Assembly (NCBI GenBank): GCA_002789815.1
Contig: PFTZ01000004.1
Coordinates: 1 to 7,520 of the forward strand
Direction of reading: 5' to 3'
DNA: 7,520 nt
DNA from: Candidatus Berkelbacteria bacterium CG_4_9_14_3_um_filter_39_23
GTDB lineage: Bacteria > Patescibacteriota > UBA1384 > GWA2-35-9 > CG2-30-39-44
Below, piece after piece: positions 5,929 through 7,520 of the stretch (the stretch's first letter is position 1; every line of letters begins with the position of its first letter). The notes below the pieces were generated by a model, which searched no databases, had not been told where the DNA came from, and worked only from the letters and a program-made list of their open reading frames with translations. A program made the position numbers and the translations under genes.

Positions 5929-6535
5929 TATTATTATCATCGGGGCGCTGGCAATTGTTTTTGTCATTATCATCAGAAAAATTCCGGGCGATGATGAAAA
6001 TCAAGTTTCAAACGTTAAAAAGGGCTGGAACTTCCCCTCGATCACTTTGAGTCTTCCGAAAATTTCAACGGCAAAGTTTAATTGGAGCGTTTTAACAAAA
6101 ATGTGGAAAAAAGAAACCGTGGCAGGGGCAAGTGATTGGCGGAAGGAAACAGCGGAGGTTGAGGCAAAAAAGGAAGTGCCAGCCAAGCTTGAATCAATAA
6201 TGCTTGGGCACGCGGATAGCTTATTGAAGCAAGGCAAGATCCAGCAAGCAGAAAAAATTTATATTGATTTGGCGACCAAGTTTCCCAATGAGCCAAAAAT
6301 TTATAGCCGTTTGGGTGTTATTTATCTAAAGCAGAAAAATTATGCGGACGCCCGCGATTGTTTTTTACAATCTTTGAAATATGACGACACCGAAGCTCCG
6401 AGGCATTATAATTTGGCGATGGCGTATATTGGGATGAATTCGCCGGAAAAAGCCAAGGTTTCGCTTAAAAAGGCATTGTCGCTCGATCCCAAAGATAAAT
6501 ATCAAAATATACTGGACAAGATCTCAGGGGAATAA
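5915..6535 (+). CDS. Membrane-anchored TPR protein
   Basis: A 206-residue protein. Residues 4-20 (FDIIIIGALAIVFVIII) form an N-terminal membrane anchor followed by Arg-Lys. A variable linker (25-92) leads to about three tetratricopeptide repeats between 97 and 197: ADSLLKQGKIQQAEKIYIDLATKFPNEP, then YSRLGVIYLKQKNYADARDCF, then HYNLAMAYIGMNSPEKAKVSLKKALSLDPKD. The expected small residues (A/G) and the Pro at repeat ends are present. It probably presents a protein-binding surface at the cytoplasmic side of the membrane; the partner is unknown. The ATG lies 14 nt inside the holB-like gene in another frame, with only an A-rich stretch (AAAGATAAAAG) ahead, so translation may be coupled to that gene. 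Both share the promoter at 5225. Confidence 0.9.
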   Translation: MTPFDIIIIGALAIVFVIIIRKIPGDDENQVSNVKKGWNFPSITLSLPKISTAKFNWSVLTKMWKKETVAGASDWRKETAEVEAKKEVPAKLESIMLGHADSLLKQGKIQQAEKIYIDLATKFPNEPKIYSRLGVIYLKQKNYADARDCFLQSLKYDDTEAPRHYNLAMAYIGMNSPEKAKVSLKKALSLDPKDKYQNILDKISGE

Positions 6536-6624
6536 GACGGGATAGTCAGAATTTATGTTGGAAAAAACAGCGATTGATTCAGGGTAAAATTGGTGAAATC
6601 ATCAGGGAGGAGTATTGCCGATAC

Positions 6625-6653
6625 TTCACAAATGTAATTTTTTAGTATAAAAT
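6625..6653 (+). promoter_or_regulatory. Possible promoter of the tRNA cluster
   Basis: TTCACA (6625-6630), 17 bp, TAAAAT (6648-6653); TATAAA at 6646 is an alternative with a 15-bp spacer. The start near 6660 would be about 14 nt before tRNA-Thr. The hexamers are moderate matches, but the site is where a tRNA promoter is needed. Confidence 0.45.
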
Positions 6654-6673
6654 TAAGAAAGATTGGAAAATAA

Positions 6674-6745
6674 GCCGAGATAGCTCAGTGGTAGAGCACG
6701 TCATTGGTAATGACGAGGTCACGGGTTCAAGTCCCGTTCTCGGCT
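6674..6745 (+). tRNA. tRNA-Thr(GGU)
   Basis: A complete 72-nt cloverleaf: acceptor GCCGAGA/TCTCGGC, D stem GCTC/GAGC with loop AGTGGTA, anticodon stem CGTCA/TGACG with loop TTGGTAA (anticodon GGT), variable AGGTC, T arm ACGGG-TTCAAGT-CCCGT, discriminator T. All stems pair without mismatch. CCA is not encoded. The next tRNA starts 8 nt later. Confidence 0.97.
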
Positions 6746-6753
6746 AGTAAAGC

Positions 6754-6837
6754 GCCGGGTTAGCGAAGTAGTCAAACGCAAGTGACTGTAAATCACTCGC
6801 CCTCGTGGCTTCGGGAGTGCAAATCTCTCACCCGGCA
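6754..6837 (+). tRNA. tRNA-Tyr(GUA)
   Basis: An 84-nt class II tRNA: acceptor GCCGGGT/ACCCGGC, anticodon stem AGTGA/TCACT with loop CTGTAAA (anticodon GTA), a long variable arm CGCCCTCGTGGCTTC with a GCC/GGC stem, T arm GGGAG-TGCAAAT-CTCTC, discriminator A, and no encoded CCA. Two odd points: the T loop has G at position 55 where nearly all tRNAs have U, and the D loop (AAGTAGTCAAA) lacks the GG pair that normally contacts U55 and C56. Confidence 0.95.
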
Positions 6838-6936
6838 TTTTGGTTCGTTGATATAAACTGAAAAGAAAGTTTAAAATTGAAGTCGTGTCAGCATTCTAAA
6901 TGCCGAAATAGCTCAGTGGATAGAGTGGCTGTTTTG

Positions 6937-7039
6937 CGCCAGTCACGTTAGAGCCGACCTAGCTCAACGGTAGAGCAACACTTTTGTAAAGTGAAGGTTC
7001 CGAGTTCGATTCTCGGGGTCGGCTCTAACGGGACTGGCG
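6937..7039 (+). repeat. Extended inverted repeat enclosing tRNA-Thr(UGU)
   Basis: Bases 6937-6959 pair with 7017-7039 at 22 of 23 positions; only A6945 faces G7031. The inner 7 pairs are the tRNA-Thr acceptor stem; the outer 16 positions prolong it without a gap. GCCAGTC (6938-6944) facing GACTGGC (7032-7038) is the outermost block, and CGTTAGA facing TCTAACG the next. The outer block lies in what should be the anticodon region of the host tRNA. Confidence 0.9.
6953..7024 (+). tRNA. tRNA-Thr(UGU), nested
   Basis: A complete 72-nt cloverleaf: acceptor GCCGACC/GGTCGGC, D stem GCTC/GAGC with loop AACGGTA, anticodon arm ACACT-TTTGTAA-AGTGA (anticodon TGT; pair 27-43 is an A-A mismatch), variable AGGTT, T arm CCGAG-TTCGATT-CTCGG, discriminator T. 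CCA is not encoded. Together with tRNA-Thr(GGU) it would cover the threonine codons. Its leader and trailer are complementary to each other, so the RNase P cut site would lie inside a long helix. Confidence 0.93.
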
Positions 7040-7113
7040 GGTCGTGGGCTCGAGTCCTACTTTCGGTTCCAATATTTTAAATAATAAATAATAAATCACA
7101 AAATCCAAACAAA

Positions 7114-7162
7114 AGCCAATATAAGCTATTCATAACTATCAGATGTAGTTATTAAATTGGCT
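7114..7162 (+). promoter_or_regulatory. Two-stage hairpin upstream of rpmG
   Basis: AGCCAAT (7114-7120) is the exact inverse of ATTGGCT (7156-7162). Inside it ATAACTA (7132-7138) is the exact inverse of TAGTTAT (7146-7152) with a 7-nt loop, TCAGATG. The structure sits between the tRNA cluster and the rpmG ribosome binding site. It could be a processing signal that separates tRNAs from mRNA, or a leader that controls L33. It has no T-run, so it is not a standard terminator. Confidence 0.5.
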
Positions 7163-7187
7163 CTTAGTTGGAATGTGTGATTTATTG

Positions 7188-7194
7188 AAAGGAG
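7188..7194 (+). promoter_or_regulatory. Shine-Dalgarno site of rpmG
   Basis: AAAGGAG ends 5 nt before the ATG at 7200 (spacer TTTTT). It settles the start: the in-frame ATG at 7173 is upstream of this site and would add nine residues not found in bL33. It is the only strong Shine-Dalgarno sequence in the window. Confidence 0.88.
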
Positions 7195-7199
7195 TTTTT

Positions 7200-7382
7200 A
7201 TGGCAAAAAAAGGAAACAGACCCAATTTTCATTTGCGATGCACGGTGTGCAAAGAGATAAATTATATTTCTAACCGAAGCGTGGTCAACACGCCGGAAAA
7301 AATAGAAATAAATAAATTTTGTAAACGGTGCCGAAAACATACATTGCATAAAGAATTGAAAATTTCCAAGGCGAAAAAGTAG
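7200..7382 (+). CDS. rpmG: Ribosomal protein bL33
   Basis: A 60-residue basic protein of the large ribosomal subunit near the E site. MAKKGNRPNFHLRCTVCKEINYISNRS, then KFCKRCRKHTLHKELK, follows the bL33 pattern. CTVC (14-17) and CKRC (41-44) make this the zinc-binding C+ form. The length is typical (about 50-60). In many bacteria rpmG stands between a tRNA (often Trp) or tuf and secE-nusG. Here tRNAs precede it, but the following 138 bp contain no secE start, only AT-rich sequence and a repeat. Translation should be efficient given the AAAGGAG site. Confidence 0.93.
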   Translation: MAKKGNRPNFHLRCTVCKEINYISNRSVVNTPEKIEINKFCKRCRKHTLHKELKISKAKK

Positions 7383-7438
7383 GATAGAGTTTGGATGTTG
7401 GATTTTAGATGTTAGAATGGGAAACAAAAAGCAAATTT

Positions 7439-7463
7439 GTAAGTTGGAATTTACATAACTTAC
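7439..7463. repeat. Small inverted repeat after rpmG
   Basis: GTAAGTT (7439-7445) is the inverse of AACTTAC (7457-7463), with an 11-nt loop. No T-run follows, so a terminator role is doubtful. The rest of 7383-7475 shows no gene. Confidence 0.4.
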
Positions 7464-7475
7464 GCAAAACTTCCG

Positions 7476-7520
7476 CTTATTTCAAGACAGCTGAATACCC
7501 TGTGGCTTGCCACAGGGATG
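7476..7520. repeat. Hairpin repeat HP-B, copy 2 (cut by window end)
   Basis: This is 44 of 45 bases identical to 3327-3371. Here the hairpin is perfect: CCCTGTGG (7498-7505), CTTG, CCACAGGG (7510-7517). In copy 1 an HP-A element follows after about 28 bp; whether the same is true here lies outside the window. Confidence 0.8.

Larger units (their letters stand above)
6902..7071 (+). tRNA. Interrupted tRNA-like gene with a whole tRNA-Thr inside it
   Basis: The two outer parts form a tRNA frame. Acceptor GCCGAAA (6902-6908) pairs with TTTCGGT (7061-7067, one G-U). The D arm is GCTC-AGTGGATA-GAGT, and the T arm GTGGG-CTCGAGT-CCTAC (7044-7060). T73 and an encoded CCA (7069-7071) follow. Between them lies a tRNA-Thr with paired extensions. 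Taking out 94 nt gives exactly 76 nt with variable loop GGGTC. If 6939-7032 is removed, which is the canonical 37/38 intron position, the loop reads TTTGCGA (UGC anticodon), but the stem GCTGT/CTGGC holds two G-U pairs and a mismatch. If 6945-7038 is removed, GGCTG/CAGTC pairs but the loop has 8 nt. The identity is therefore uncertain; the usual G3-U70 of tRNA-Ala is absent and the D arm is Arg-like. It could be an intron-bearing tRNA, a broken tRNA, or a new arrangement. Confidence 0.55.

Noticed and set aside
5260..6535. Recoded TGA (genetic code 25)
   Set aside because: TGA ends the holB-like gene and the zinc-ribbon gene at sensible points, so it acts as a stop.
6939..7032. Group I or group II intron in the outer tRNA
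   Set aside because: The interruption is about 94 nt and is almost entirely a tRNA plus its stem extension. No room or motifs for a group I core or a group II domain V.
6930..7040. Archaeal bulge-helix-bulge splice motif
   Set aside because: The helix at the candidate junctions is continuous, with one A-G mismatch; no 3-nt bulges around a 4-bp helix.
7173..7199. Earlier ATG for rpmG
   Set aside because: The AAAGGAG site at 7188-7194 lies between it and the ATG at 7200, and bL33 proteins start with MAKK-type sequence.

Overview
The window looks like a chromosomal segment of a small-genome Candidate Phyla Radiation (Patescibacteria) bacterium. The DNA is AT-rich. The proteins are lysine- and asparagine-rich and mostly short or pared down: a 222-residue delta'-like clamp-loader protein without a P-loop, a minimal M50 protease, and zinc-type bL28 and bL33. 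Three of the four tRNA-type genes lack an encoded CCA. The spaces between genes are full of small fold-back repeats. TGA serves as a normal stop codon, so the genetic code 25 of Gracilibacteria and Absconditabacteria is unlikely. The lineage assignment is an inference from gene style.

Layout. 1-250: the 3' end of a protein built of 28-residue repeats, closed by a good intrinsic terminator. 250-937: no gene; a 162-bp imperfect palindrome (446-607), an 85-bp repeat present twice (610-694, 834-918) and a hairpin repeat between them. 938-3172 (minus): a 744-residue membrane protein with a PP2C-like N-terminal domain, one membrane helix and a probable beta-propeller. 3173-3523: second copies of the hairpin repeats. 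3524-3596 (minus): tRNA-Pro(GGG). 3747-4385 (minus): M50 site-2-type metalloprotease. 4481-4684: rpmB (bL28). 4897-5196 (minus): double zinc-ribbon protein. 5260-5928 and 5915-6535: an overlapping pair, a holB-like gene and a TPR membrane protein. 6674-7071: a tRNA cluster, Thr(GGU), Tyr(GUA), and a composite locus in which a complete tRNA-Thr(UGU) lies inside the two halves of another tRNA-like gene. 7200-7382: rpmG (bL33). The window ends inside a second copy of a hairpin repeat.

How it fits together. The central part is housekeeping: ribosomal proteins, replication clamp loading and tRNAs. Thr-Tyr-Thr tRNAs ahead of rpmG recall the conserved bacterial Thr-Tyr-Gly-Thr-tuf/rpmG-secE neighbourhood, but secE is not directly behind rpmG here. 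Promoter-like hexamers can be read in front of most genes. The divergent pair 5196/5260 has two back-to-back promoters whose -35 boxes overlap, and each -10 box ends 6 nt before its ATG, which predicts leaderless mRNAs. The start at 3172 has a TATAAT at a similar distance, whereas rpmG has a strong Shine-Dalgarno sequence.

The most unusual element is the nested tRNA at 6902-7071. A complete tRNA-Thr, whose acceptor stem continues into a 22-of-23-pair helix, sits in the anticodon/variable region of a second tRNA-like gene that has its own acceptor, D and T arms and an encoded CCA.
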